The notes below the pieces were generated by a model. The model made no database searches, was not told the origin of the DNA, and saw nothing but the letters and a program-made list of their open reading frames with translations. Of a stretch of 64,000 nucleotides of DNA, positions 36,999 through 45,615 are shown piece after piece. A program made the position numbers and the translations under genes. The stretch covers positions 2,604,001-2,668,000 of the forward strand of contig NZ_JAJEJP010000002.1 of assembly GCF_021390495.1 (NCBI RefSeq), read 5' to 3'. Origin of the DNA: Paraburkholderia sp. ZP32-5. GTDB taxonomy: Bacteria > Pseudomonadota > Gammaproteobacteria > Burkholderiales > Burkholderiaceae. Position 1 is the stretch's first letter; each line of letters opens with the position of its first letter.

Positions 36999-38195
36999 TT
37001 AGTGAGAAAGAATCACGCAATCCTGCGCGCGGCATGTCACGGCATCGAACTGGCCAGGTGTCGCGCTCTGATCCCAGCTACGGATCTTGAGCCGCGTGGC
37101 ATCCGCCATGCGCGCCGTCTGATCCGTGTATTTACCGCGATAGATGTGATCGGCCGGCGCGCACGCGATGACATTCCCCGCGCGCTGCGTCTGCTCGTTG
37201 AGGATCGGCGCGAGGCGTTCGGCGCGAACGGCGAAGAGCGCGCTGTCGCCCTCCTTGAAATTTGCGCCCGACGCGCAAACGCCTGACAGCACCGTGCCGT
37301 TGAAATCGACACGTGCCTCGCCGTTTTCGGAAACGGCGAGCACCGTGCACGGCAGCACGTTGTCGAAGCCCATGAATTCCGCGGCGAAACGGCTCGCGGG
37401 CCGGTCGAACAGATCCTCCGGCGTGCCGCATTGCTCGATGCGCCCGCGTCGCATCAGCATGATGCGATCACTCATCGTCAGCGCTTCTTCCTGGCTGTGC
37501 GTGATGTAGATGAACGTCATGCCGAGTGCGCGATGGATATCCACCAGTTCCGCCTGCATGTCGTAGCGCAGCTTTTCGTCGAGTGCGCCGAGCGGTTCGT
37601 CGAGCAGCAGAATGGCGGGACGCGTGACGATCGCGCGTGCCAGCGCCACGCGCTGACGTTCACCGCCCGAAAGCTGCCCGATGCGGCGAGTGCCCTTGCC
37701 CGAGAGCCGCACCATCGACAGCGCATCGGTCGCCTGACGGCGCGCTTCGTCCTTCGGAACGCCACGCAGCTTCAATCCATAGCCGACGTTTTCCTCGACG
37801 GACATATGCGGGAACAGCGCGTAACTCTGGAACACCGTCGTGCAGTTGCGCTTCGCGGCGGGCACGTCGCGCACATCGACGCCATCCAGCGTCAACTGCG
37901 CCGCGTGCGACACCTTTTCCAGACCGGAAATCACGCGCAGCATGGTGGTTTTGCCCGAGCCGCTTTCACCGAGAATCGTGAGGAATTCACCGCGCTTTAC
38001 ATCAAGCGATACATGATCGAGCGCGGTGACGGTTCCGTATTGATGGACCAGATCGACAGCTCGCAGAATGAAATCGTCTGGCGCGTTCATACGTGCACGC
38101 GCGTCGCGGGCGCCCGTTTCCGCCTGAGCGGACAAACCCATCGAAGACACCAGCGTGTCGGCATATCCCGCGCCTTCGCTGCGCATTCTCAACAT
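36999..38195 (-). CDS. ABC transporter ATP-binding protein, PotA-like
   Basis: ATPase of the importer (398 aa). Walker A GESGSGKTT, the Q-loop FQSYALFPHMSVEENVGYGL, signature LSGGERQRVALARAI, Walker B ILLLDEPLGALDEKLR and the switch His in YITHSQEEALTMSD are all intact. The C-terminal TOBE regulatory domain runs from about residue 280. The ATG at 38195 overlaps the stop of the GroEL-like gene by seven bases, so the extra 35 N-terminal residues before MNAPDDFILR may or may not be translated. Translational coupling to a chaperonin-like gene is unusual. Confidence 0.93.
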   Translation of the reverse strand: MLRMRSEGAGYADTLVSSMGLSAQAETGARDARARMNAPDDFILRAVDLVHQYGTVTALDHVSLDVKRGEFLTILGESGSGKTTMLRVISGLEKVSHAAQLTLDGVDVRDVPAAKRNCTTVFQSYALFPHMSVEENVGYGLKLRGVPKDEARRQATDALSMVRLSGKGTRRIGQLSGGERQRVALARAIVTRPAILLLDEPLGALDEKLRYDMQAELVDIHRALGMTFIYITHSQEEALTMSDRIMLMRRGRIEQCGTPEDLFDRPASRFAAEFMGFDNVLPCTVLAVSENGEARVDFNGTVLSGVCASGANFKEGDSALFAVRAERLAPILNEQTQRAGNVIACAPADHIYRGKYTDQTARMADATRLKIRSWDQSATPGQFDAVTCRAQDCVILSH

Positions 38196-39688
38196 ATCAG
38201 AACCTCGACGGTCAACATGGTCGCAGCGACGGATACCGCATGCTGCAGGATGGCAAGAGTGGTCGAAAGCGGGTCGACAGGCCGGTACCGGTCATGGCCT
38301 GTCGCCCCCGCGTTTCTGTCGATATGAAGCGCAACGGCCCGGCAGCCCACCGCGATGCAATCGAGCGCGGCGCGGCGAGCGTCGGACACGTGCTGTCCAC
38401 GCATTGCTTCGAGAGATGCGCCGACTGCGCACAACGCCTGTCCGCCGCCTGCCACGACGCCGGATGCATCGGCGGCGGCGAGTGCCGCGAGCGCGGCGCG
38501 CGCACCGTCGGCGCGATGCTGCGCTTCCCAGCGTGTCGGGCCGCCGACGCGCAATATGGCCCACTCGCCAGCGAGGCGCGCAGCGCGGCGCTCGAGACGT
38601 TCGCGGTCGAGCGCGAGATAACGCTGCGCCAGGGCTTGTGAAGTCAGCAAGCTGCGCCGGCTACGGACGACCTCCTCATTGCCGTTTGCGCCTGAAAACA
38701 CCGCGCGGCCGCTTTCGACAACGAGCCGGCTGGCGAAGCCCAGCATCGACGGTCGGACGAGCGATATCGAAGTACCGGTCTCTTCGCTGATGACGGTAGC
38801 GCCCGTCGCAGCACAAAGATCGTCGAGCAGATGCATCGCCTCGATGCCCGCTTCGGACGGCACGAGTCCCAGCACATGCATGCGCAGTCCCGCGCGATTG
38901 GCGATCAGCGTGTCGCGCGCCGCGCCTTCGAAGCCGCGCGCGACGATCACGAGTGACTTGCCGTGCAGCGCGAATTGTTCGAGGATGCGCGCGAGTGGGC
39001 CAAATTCGCCCAGCACTTCATTTACGACGAGCACATGCACGCTGTCCATTTCGAAGCGCAAGCCTCGCTCCTGCACCGATGCGCCGACGGCTTCGGGACT
39101 CACGTCGAGACAGTAGCCCGTGTACCGTTCGAAGCACAGTTGTGCATCGTCGCCTTGTTGCACGTCGATCGCGCCTTTTGCCGGCAACGTCGCGAAAGCG
39201 TCGCTCACCGCTCGCGCGATATCGTCCTGCGCACAGGCACTCATAGCGATGTCGTAGCGATCCGCGTTATCGGCACGCACGTCATCGACGAGCGCAGGCA
39301 ATTCGAGCTGCAATTGCTGCATCGCTTTGTTGAGCAGCGCGGGGGATACGCCCGACGCGACATGCTTCGTCGCCTGCGCGTACGTCGCCGCCGCGATGCA
39401 CGCGACGCGCGCCGTGCCGTCTTCGAGATCGCGCTGGACTTGCCACAACGCGTCACGCAGTATCCGCAGCGCAACCGACGCCGCGCCCGATTGCTCGGTC
39501 ACGCGCCGCGCGATATCGAGTCCCGACGCGCTGTGCAACGGTCCGCCCGAGCCGCCGTCGAACAGCAAGCCGCGACCGCCCGGCCCGAGCGACGATCCGA
39601 TCGCCCGCGCGCCGATGGACAACGCACGCGAAATCAGCGCGCGCGCTGGCGCGCCCGTCACGATGGTCGATGTGCTGGCCACTTGCAT
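38189..39688 (-). CDS. Divergent GroEL/Cpn60-like protein
   Basis: 499-aa homologue of the 60-kDa chaperonin, shorter than GroEL (about 545). Recognisable landmarks in order: SSLGPGGRG (residues 33-40; GroEL LGPKGRN), HSASGLDIAR (52-61; GroEL TKDGVSVAR, so the ATPase Asp52 is replaced), LEDGTARV (88-95; GroEL GDGTTTA), a central apical-like region, and SGVVAGGGQALCAVGASL near residue 425. The C-terminal Gly-Met tail is missing. So the fold is probably kept but ATP hydrolysis is doubtful. It lies between pxpA and the ABC ATPase gene and may act as a folding or assembly factor for the PxpABC-biotin complex. Similar GroEL-like helpers occur in some oxygenase operons (mimG/prmG type). Confidence 0.8.
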   Translation of the reverse strand: MQVASTSTIVTGAPARALISRALSIGARAIGSSLGPGGRGLLFDGGSGGPLHSASGLDIARRVTEQSGAASVALRILRDALWQVQRDLEDGTARVACIAAATYAQATKHVASGVSPALLNKAMQQLQLELPALVDDVRADNADRYDIAMSACAQDDIARAVSDAFATLPAKGAIDVQQGDDAQLCFERYTGYCLDVSPEAVGASVQERGLRFEMDSVHVLVVNEVLGEFGPLARILEQFALHGKSLVIVARGFEGAARDTLIANRAGLRMHVLGLVPSEAGIEAMHLLDDLCAATGATVISEETGTSISLVRPSMLGFASRLVVESGRAVFSGANGNEEVVRSRRSLLTSQALAQRYLALDRERLERRAARLAGEWAILRVGGPTRWEAQHRADGARAALAALAAADASGVVAGGGQALCAVGASLEAMRGQHVSDARRAALDCIAVGCRAVALHIDRNAGATGHDRYRPVDPLSTTLAILQHAVSVAATMLTVEVLIC

Positions 39689-39707
39689 GGTCGCCTCGGC
39701 CCCGGAT

Positions 39708-40433
39708 TCAAAGTTGATCGGCGACGGCTTCGTACACCGCTTTCGCGAGCGGCAGCGCGCCGGGCGTATCGCTGTGTACGCAGATCGAGTCGATGGCGAT
39801 GGGTACGGAGTTGCCATTGACGGAAAGCGCAGTCTTTTCGCGCAATGCGCGGAGCACGCGTGTGACGGCATCTTCCGGTGCAACGGCCTCGTGGATCATC
39901 GTGATGATCTGACGGCCTTCGTCGTCGTAATCGAGGTCGGCGTAGAACTCGCACGCGTACTCGATGCCGCGCTTGTCGAATACACGCGTCATCTCGCTGT
40001 CCGTGCAGCCGATGACGGGCAACCCGAGTGCTTCGGCGGCATCGGCGACGCCTTCCGCGACCGCTTCGTATTTCATCGCCATGCCCATGAGCGCACCGTG
40101 CGGCTTGATATGCGACATCGACATGTTTTCGGCATCGAGGAACGCGCGCAACGCGCCAGTCTGGTACAGCACGAGCGCAGCGGTCTCCTGACGCGAGAGC
40201 TTCATTTCACGGCGGCCGAAACCTTCACGATCCGGCAAGCCCGGATGCGAACCGACCTTGATGCCGTGTTCCTTCGCCGATCGCACCGTGCGCCACATGA
40301 CGTTGGGGTCCGACGCATGGAAGCCGCACGCGATGTTGGCATGCGTGACGTAAGGCATGACAGCGGCATCGTCGCCCAGATGATAGATGCCGAACGCTTC
40401 TCCCATGTCGCAGTTGATGGACAGCTTCTTCAT
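39708..40433 (-). CDS. pxpA: PxpA-like LamB/YcsF family lactam-hydrolase subunit
   Basis: First gene of the leftward operon (241 aa). INCDMGEAFGIYHLGDDAAV is the conserved metal/substrate N-terminus; IACGFHASDPNVMWRTVRSA, GIKVGSHPGLPDREGFGRRE and HIKPHGALMG follow as in LamB/YcsF proteins. ATP-dependent ring opening of 5-oxoproline by PxpABC is the known role. Here the other subunits sit five genes downstream beside biotin enzymes, hinting at a different lactam. The operon promoter is in 40434-40829. Confidence 0.92.
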   Translation of the reverse strand: MKKLSINCDMGEAFGIYHLGDDAAVMPYVTHANIACGFHASDPNVMWRTVRSAKEHGIKVGSHPGLPDREGFGRREMKLSRQETAALVLYQTGALRAFLDAENMSMSHIKPHGALMGMAMKYEAVAEGVADAAEALGLPVIGCTDSEMTRVFDKRGIEYACEFYADLDYDDEGRQIITMIHEAVAPEDAVTRVLRALREKTALSVNGNSVPIAIDSICVHSDTPGALPLAKAVYEAVADQL

Positions 40434-40560
40434 CGATGTTCCTTTCGACTCAATGTCGTCAGTGACGCGGCGCCTTGGCGCACGTGAAAGCTTTGAAGAG
40501 ACCTGCCGGACCGCTCGTCCGCCCTGCATCGACCCGCCGCACCATCCGCAGATCATTCGA

Positions 40561-40576
40561 GATATGATATATCGCA
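40561..40576. promoter_or_regulatory. Candidate GntR operator (pxpA side)
   Basis: GATATGATATATCGCA contains TGATATATCG, one mismatch from the perfect palindrome TGATATATCA. It lies about 130 bp upstream of the pxpA start, in the 396-bp divergent region. Related sites at 40776-40787 and 44172-44183 suggest control by the GntR protein of this locus. Confidence 0.55.
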
Positions 40577-40775
40577 TTTCACGCGAAAAAAATAAAAATT
40601 CTCCGCTATTTTTTTACCGTCCTGTACAGGTAACAACTCCGCAGTGCATCATTTTCGATACTGGCCAATCTGCGCTACAACCCATATCAGTCAAGCATTT
40701 GGCCGAATTCTAGAGTTCCAGACACCTTCGTTCCCGCCTGCTGTTTTATAAAAATTTGCGTCCTCCATTCGTTGC

Positions 40776-40787
40776 ATCATATATCAT
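40776..40787. promoter_or_regulatory. Candidate GntR operator (kinase side)
   Basis: ATCATATATCAT shares eleven consecutive bases, ATCATATATCA, with the site upstream of the GntR gene and nine (reverse-complemented ATGATATAT) with the site near pxpA. It lies about 43 bp before the kinase ATG, a good place to block its promoter. No other feature was found in the region. Confidence 0.6.
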
Positions 40788-40829
40788 GTCTCAGCACAAA
40801 AACTGGCTCTCGGAGTGCTTGGAGAAAAC

Positions 40830-41906
40830 ATGGGCGATGTGGAAACCAAGGCGATCGGCCACGCTGGTCTGAGCAACGGCATCCTGAGCGAAGCCGCGGA
40901 AGAAATTGCGCTCGCCGATGCCGAAGCGCTCGCGCTTTCCTGTTTCGGGATCGAAGGATGCGCGTCGCGACTGACGAGCGAACGCGACCAGAACTTCAGG
41001 ATCGTCGCGAAAGACGGCAGCGAGTACGCGCTGCGCGTCAGCAATCATGCGGAGGACCCCGCGATGAACGATCTGCAGATTTCCGCGCTGCTGCATATCG
41101 AAAACGTCGATCCGGGCATTCCCGTGCCGCGCGTGCTGCGCGCGCTCGACGGCAAGCCGCATCTGCGACTGCCTTTCGAGCAGGGCCGGATGCGGGCAGT
41201 GCGTCTGCTGTCGTATCTGCCGGGTCTGCCGCTCAACACGGTGACGCGCACGCGCGCGCATCGCGCGGAGCTCGGGCGGCACCTCGCACGACTAGGACTT
41301 GCGTTGCGGGACTTTACGCACCCCGCCGCCGGACACGAACTCGCGTGGGACATTCAGCACGCGAGCAGCATCCGGCCGTTGATCGCGCATATTCCGGATG
41401 CGGCGCGGCGCGATCTGGCGGAACATTTTCTGGCGTCGTTCGAAACGCACGCGAAGCCGCTACTGCCGTCCCTGCGCACGCAGGTGATCCATAACGATCT
41501 GAACTTCTATAACGTGCTCGTCGATCCCGTCGACCAGAACCGTCTCGTCGGCATTCTCGATTTCGGCGACATGGTGTTCAGCCCGCTCGCCGTCGATGTC
41601 GCGGTTGGTGCGTCGTATCACATGAACACGACGGACGATCCCTGGCAGGCTGTCTCGGAATTCGTCGCCGCATATCACGCCGTATCGCCGCTCGCGCGTG
41701 AGGAGATCGATCTGCTGTATGACTTGATTGCCACACGCTTCGTCGTCACCGTGTCGATCACTGGATGGCGAGCCGAGCGTTATCCACAGAACAGCGCCTA
41801 TATCCTCAAGAACAACGCCACAGCCTGGCAAGGTCTGGCTCACCTTTTCACCCTTCCACGCGAGGCCGCGCAAGTGCGGTTGCGTCACGCGTGCAACATG
41901 GAGTAA
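40830..41906 (+). CDS. APH-fold kinase resembling hydroxylysine kinase
   Basis: Cytoplasmic small-molecule kinase (358 aa from ATG 40830, GGAG five bases upstream). The catalytic loop is VIHNDLNFYNVLVD (His221, Asp223, Asn228) and the metal motif ILDFGDMVF (Asp244). SYLPGLPL and the spacing of RHLARLGLALRDFTHP to WDIQHA follow vertebrate hydroxylysine kinase (HYKK/AGPHD1), as remembered. The beta3 Lys of kinases appears as Arg69 (EYALRVSN). It precedes by 6 bp a class III PLP enzyme like PHYKPL. Together they would phosphorylate a hydroxyamine and eliminate phosphate and ammonia. Homoserine- or choline-type kinase activity is an alternative. Confidence 0.82.
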   Translation: MGDVETKAIGHAGLSNGILSEAAEEIALADAEALALSCFGIEGCASRLTSERDQNFRIVAKDGSEYALRVSNHAEDPAMNDLQISALLHIENVDPGIPVPRVLRALDGKPHLRLPFEQGRMRAVRLLSYLPGLPLNTVTRTRAHRAELGRHLARLGLALRDFTHPAAGHELAWDIQHASSIRPLIAHIPDAARRDLAEHFLASFETHAKPLLPSLRTQVIHNDLNFYNVLVDPVDQNRLVGILDFGDMVFSPLAVDVAVGASYHMNTTDDPWQAVSEFVAAYHAVSPLAREEIDLLYDLIATRFVVTVSITGWRAERYPQNSAYILKNNATAWQGLAHLFTLPREAAQVRLRHACNME

Positions 41907-41912
41907 GCCGTT

Positions 41913-43250
41913 ATGGTCAAGCCTTTGATGGTCAACGCGTTCGATCCAGCGTCAGCGGACAACCTCGATGCGGATTTGCGCGCGTTGCTCGTCCGGCGTC
42001 AAAAGGTGCTTGGGCCTTCGTACAAGCTGTTTTATGAAGAACCGGTGCACCTGGTGCGCGCGCAGGGCGTTCATATGTTCGATGCGCAGGGCAACCGCTA
42101 TCTCGATGTCTACAACAATGTGCCGTCTGTCGGGCATTGCCATCCGCATGTCGTGGAAGCCATCTCGAAACAGGTCGCAACGCTCAATACGCACACCCGC
42201 TATCTGCACGAGTTGATTCTCACCTATGCGGAGAAGTTGATCTCGACCTTCCCGCCGGCGTTGTCGAACGTGATGTTTACGTGCACCGGCAGCGAGACAT
42301 CGGACCTTGCGCTGCGTGTCGCGCGCAATTTCACGGGCGGCACGGGCATCATCGTGACCGAGACGGCATATCACGGCATCACGAGCGCGGTGTCGGAGAT
42401 TTCGCCGTCGCTCGGCGAGCACGTGCCGCTCGGCCAGCATGTGCGCACCGTGCCCGCGCCCGATCCGCTGCGCGGCGATGCTGCGGACGTCGGCGCCACG
42501 TTCGCGAAGCATGTGCAGAGCGCCATCGACGATCTGAAACGGCACGGCATCAAGGTCGCCGCGCTCATCGTCGATACGATTTTTTCGAGCGATGGCGTCT
42601 ACGCGGATCCCGCGGGCTTTCTCGCTCCTGCCGTCGATGTGGTGCGACGTGCGGGCGGCGTGTTCATCGCTGATGAAGTGCAGCCGGGCTTCGGTCGCAC
42701 GGGAGATGCGATGTGGGGTTTCCAGCGTCACGGCGTCGTGCCCGATCTCGTCATCATGGGCAAGCCGATGGGCAATGGCCTGCCGATCGCCGGACTCGTC
42801 GCAAAGCCAGAAGTGCTCAAGGACTTCGCGTTGCGCGCACGTTACTTCAATACGTTCGGTGGCAATCCGGTCAGTTGCGCAGCGGGGCTGGCGGTACTCG
42901 AGGTGCTCGAACGCGAGCAACTGCAACAGAACGCGAAAACGGTCGGCAGGTACATGATGCAAGGGCTGGACGAACTGGCGAAGCGGTATCGGCAAATCGG
43001 CCAGGTGCGAGGCGCGGGATTTTTTATCGGCGTCGATCTGGTGAAGGATCGCGAGACGCACGAACCCGATCCGGCATTCGCCATTCGACTCGTCAACGGA
43101 TTGAAGAAGCGCTTCATTCTGATCGGCGCGTCCGGTCCCGAAGGGCACGTGCTCAAGATTCGGCCGCCTCTGCCCTTCTCGCGCGAAAACGCCGATGAAT
43201 TTCTCAATGCCGTCGACGACACACTTCGCGAGGCCCACGCAAATTGCTAA
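41913..43250 (+). CDS. Class III PLP enzyme resembling phosphohydroxylysine/phosphoethanolamine phospho-lyase
   Basis: 445 aa, fold-type I PLP enzyme. FTCTGSETSDLALRVAR, cofactor ETAYHG, FIADEVQPGFGRTG (Asp254) and the PLP lysine in VIMGKPMGNGLPIAGL (Lys284) are intact. MGK-PMGNG is the form seen in the AGXT2L group (ETNPPL/PHYKPL), whose members perform elimination of phosphate from O-phospho-amino alcohols rather than transamination. The neighbouring kinase would supply such a phosphate ester. Products would be a semialdehyde, ammonia and phosphate. Ordinary omega-transaminase activity cannot be excluded. Confidence 0.82.
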   Translation: MVKPLMVNAFDPASADNLDADLRALLVRRQKVLGPSYKLFYEEPVHLVRAQGVHMFDAQGNRYLDVYNNVPSVGHCHPHVVEAISKQVATLNTHTRYLHELILTYAEKLISTFPPALSNVMFTCTGSETSDLALRVARNFTGGTGIIVTETAYHGITSAVSEISPSLGEHVPLGQHVRTVPAPDPLRGDAADVGATFAKHVQSAIDDLKRHGIKVAALIVDTIFSSDGVYADPAGFLAPAVDVVRRAGGVFIADEVQPGFGRTGDAMWGFQRHGVVPDLVIMGKPMGNGLPIAGLVAKPEVLKDFALRARYFNTFGGNPVSCAAGLAVLEVLEREQLQQNAKTVGRYMMQGLDELAKRYRQIGQVRGAGFFIGVDLVKDRETHEPDPAFAIRLVNGLKKRFILIGASGPEGHVLKIRPPLPFSRENADEFLNAVDDTLREAHANC

Positions 43251-43256
43251 ACGTTC

Positions 43257-43282
43257 GGGGACAGCCGCGCGCTGTCCTCTTC
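43257..43282. terminator. Hairpin between convergent genes
   Basis: GGACAGC (43259-43265) pairs with GCTGTCC (43271-43277) around a 5-base loop, in the 41 bp between the phospho-lyase stop and the GntR stop. A T-tract is absent, so termination is likely but not certain. Confidence 0.4.
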
Positions 43283-43291
43283 GCTACTGCA

Positions 43292-44071
43292 TCAGGCGCG
43301 CGTTGTTTTGCGCGCACCTTGCCGTGCCGATGCGGTGGACAGCCGACGCCCGGCCGCGCCCAGATCATCTTCGGTCTGTAACGGCAAGCGCGCTTCTACG
43401 CCTTCGGCGACGAGCGTCTGAAGCCGCGGCATCAACGCGTTCTCGGCGGCGGTCAGATCATCCACGAGCTTTTGTCGCACGACATCCGCATCGCCCGATT
43501 CAATCGCCTCCACCAGATCGCGATGGTGAACATTAGCGTGCTCGCCACCGTAATCGGGATCTTCGAGCAGGCCATAAAACACGGGACCGACCTGTCCCCA
43601 GAGGCCTTGAATCATTTCCAGCAGGCGCGGCGAATGCGCCTTCTCGTAGATGGAGAAATGAAACTTCTCGTTGAGTTCTCGATACGCCGTCCGATCGCCG
43701 CGTTCGATTGCGCCATCCATTAAAGCCAGCGTCTTCTTGATGCGCGTGATGTCGGACGCCTTGAAATGACGCGTGGCAAGCTGCGCCGCAAGACCTTCGA
43801 GTTCGTAGCGAATGCGATAGAGCTCGCCGAACGCCGCCGGCGACAAGGTGGGCACGACGATGGACCGGTTGGGTAGCATCACAAGCAGGCGCTCTGCGAC
43901 GAGCCTTTGCAGCGCCTCGCGCACAGGCGTAGTCGAAATGCCATAGCGCTCGGCCAGCGAACGAATGATGAATACTTGTCCAGGATGGAAACTGCCTGAT
44001 ATCAACCCGCCCTTCAGAAGCGCGTAAGTCCGGTCATTCAGGTTCTGGTGTTCCAGCTTGTCGTGCAACAT
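43292..44071 (-). CDS. GntR-family regulator, FCD-type
   Basis: 259-aa repressor with an N-terminal winged helix-turn-helix (about residues 12-75: LAERYGISTTPVREALQRLV) and an alpha-helical FCD effector domain (about 85-220) carrying metal/ligand His residues in FHFSIYEKAHSPRLLEMI and ANVHHRDLVEAIESGDAD. It is convergent to the kinase/phospho-lyase genes. An operator-like site lies 100 bp upstream of its start. It most likely senses a pathway intermediate and controls both divergent transcripts and itself. The 38-residue C-terminal tail is longer than usual. Confidence 0.92.
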   Translation of the reverse strand: MLHDKLEHQNLNDRTYALLKGGLISGSFHPGQVFIIRSLAERYGISTTPVREALQRLVAERLLVMLPNRSIVVPTLSPAAFGELYRIRYELEGLAAQLATRHFKASDITRIKKTLALMDGAIERGDRTAYRELNEKFHFSIYEKAHSPRLLEMIQGLWGQVGPVFYGLLEDPDYGGEHANVHHRDLVEAIESGDADVVRQKLVDDLTAAENALMPRLQTLVAEGVEARLPLQTEDDLGAAGRRLSTASARQGARKTTRA

Positions 44072-44171
44072 TTAAGTGTCCTGGGGCAAAGAAGGATCTG
44101 ACAAGGCAAGCATATGGGTCGCCATGCGAAGAAGATGAAACGAGCGCGTCGGCGCGTTGCCTCGCGTGTTG

Positions 44172-44183
44172 TATCATATATCA
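44172..44183. promoter_or_regulatory. Candidate GntR operator (autoregulatory)
   Basis: TATCATATATCA shares 11 bases with the kinase-side site and lies about 100 bp upstream of the GntR start in GC-rich DNA. Its position suits autoregulation. Confidence 0.5.
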
Positions 44184-44592
44184 AAGATTCGCTTTACCCA
44201 GTACCGTCTATAAATGCGCGGGACGTGTTCGAACAAACGCTCGTCCACCTTGACTACACATCAGACGTGATGCACATCCGCAAGCAGCGCCATCGAGCAT
44301 CGGCTCGGAACGACCAAAGCCTGGTTGGGCGACGAATATTCCAATAAGAGCGAGCGAGGACGTCAGCACAGCAATGAGTTTGCGAGTGTTGGCTTGCAAC
44401 ATGAAACGGGTCTCAAACCGCTTGGCCCAGTAGAGTTGATCAAGGCTGTTCCAGATCAAATCGCTCCATCGGCGAGTTGATATCTGAGCTTTCGCAAAGA
44501 CCGAACATCCGCGCTTTGAATATCGGGCGGACTTTGGAATGAGCCGGACGGTCGAATGGCCAATGCTTGATTCAGGCAAGCGGCAGATAGTG

Positions 44593-44668
44593 GTCGACTG
44601 TACTCGTCCACAGATGGCGCCCGAAAGCGGCCCTCGACGATTTCAACGGCCGTGCTATAGAACCTTCG
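44593..44668 (+). repeat. Dispersed repeat, copy A; surroundings without supportable gene
   Basis: The 895 bp between the GntR gene and the lipoprotein gene hold no firm gene. The segment is about 88% identical, by my hand alignment, to the reverse complement of 45616-45690, sharing GACTGTACTC, ATGGCGCCCGAAAGC, TCGACGATTTCAAC and CTATAGAACCTTCG. A related ATGACCGCAATGGCCGA follows at 44928-44944. A possible 57-codon membrane-protein frame (GTG 44670 to TAA 44843: two hydrophobic parts VITVLIFLVILWA and IAEVVAVILLFT) begins right after copy A; it lacks a ribosome site and is unconfirmed. Confidence 0.6.
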
Positions 44669-44966
44669 CGTGCTATCCGTAATAACCGTGCTGATTTTCC
44701 TTGTGATCCTTTGGGCACACACGATACACCCGGAAAACACGTCGCTGACTCTAAGCAATAACCTTGAACATATCGCCGAAGTCGTAGCCGTAATACTTCT
44801 GTTTACGCCGAGAAGTAGGACCTGGTTTCGATCCAAAGCGTAAGCCGTGAAATCGACTACTCGCGCAGGTCGACCTACGACCGTCAGGAAAGCGCGCCAT
44901 AGCCGCCTGACCAACGCCGATGCCTGAATGACCGCAATGGCCGAGTCGAGCTCATAGGCTGTTTAT

Positions 44967-45308
44967 CTAACGCGCCATGTTTCGGGCGTTGGCACGCGTG
45001 TCATCTGAATCCGCCAACGTGGCAGGAGCTAGCCAGTGAAAGGCTGCAAGCGACTTGCCGTCGAATCGGCATTCCACTTTTGCAGGTACGACAGTATTTG
45101 AGCGCTGGTCTTCGACCATGCCAGTTACGAGCACAGAACGGCCGTCAGGCGACACCTGCTTTCCGCTCACCGAAACAAGCGCAGGCTCTGCCCTGCTTTG
45201 CATCATTTGTTCGCACTGGTCCGCGTTTTTTTCCGCCACGGTCGCGCAGCCAGCTAAGGACGCCGCGACGACGGTGAAAGCAATTGTAATAAGCCTACTT
45301 TTCTCCAT
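44967..45308 (-). CDS. Small lipoprotein
   Basis: 113 aa. The signal MEKSRLITIAFTVVAASLAG ends in the lipobox LAGC, so Cys20 is probably lipidated and the protein anchored to a membrane. The mature part (VSGKQVSPDGRSVLVTGMVE, then VVPAKVECRFDGKSLAAFHW) looks like a compact beta-rich domain. No family recognised. Neighbours are degenerate repeats and it appears to be a single gene. Confidence 0.65.
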   Translation of the reverse strand: MEKSRLITIAFTVVAASLAGCATVAEKNADQCEQMMQSRAEPALVSVSGKQVSPDGRSVLVTGMVEDQRSNTVVPAKVECRFDGKSLAAFHWLAPATLADSDDTRANARNMAR

Positions 45309-45615
45309 ATCTTATTCCTCACTACATCTCGGCTCTGCAATCGATTCCAGACGCTAGCCTGGGTCTGACGAACCGCGATTCTAGCGTGTACATCCGCCCT
45401 GACACCAAACGCCGCCTCGCGTGAATACAATTTCCGTCAGAGTCCGACAACTTCGGAATCCTCTTCCGCTTAAATGTAAGCACTTTGGATGGTTTCGGTT
45501 ATCAGTAACCAGGATGTCTGATCATCTTGACGATCCAGTGTCCGTTGTTGGTTCAGCTTCGGTTGCCGTCTAACTTGGCGTAGGAGGCCTTTGCTGGCCG
45601 AGCGCACCAGTTCAA

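Noticed and set aside
44456..44914. 152-codon minus-strand frame
   Set aside because: It runs through the dispersed repeat and has a Ser/Arg-rich shadow composition.
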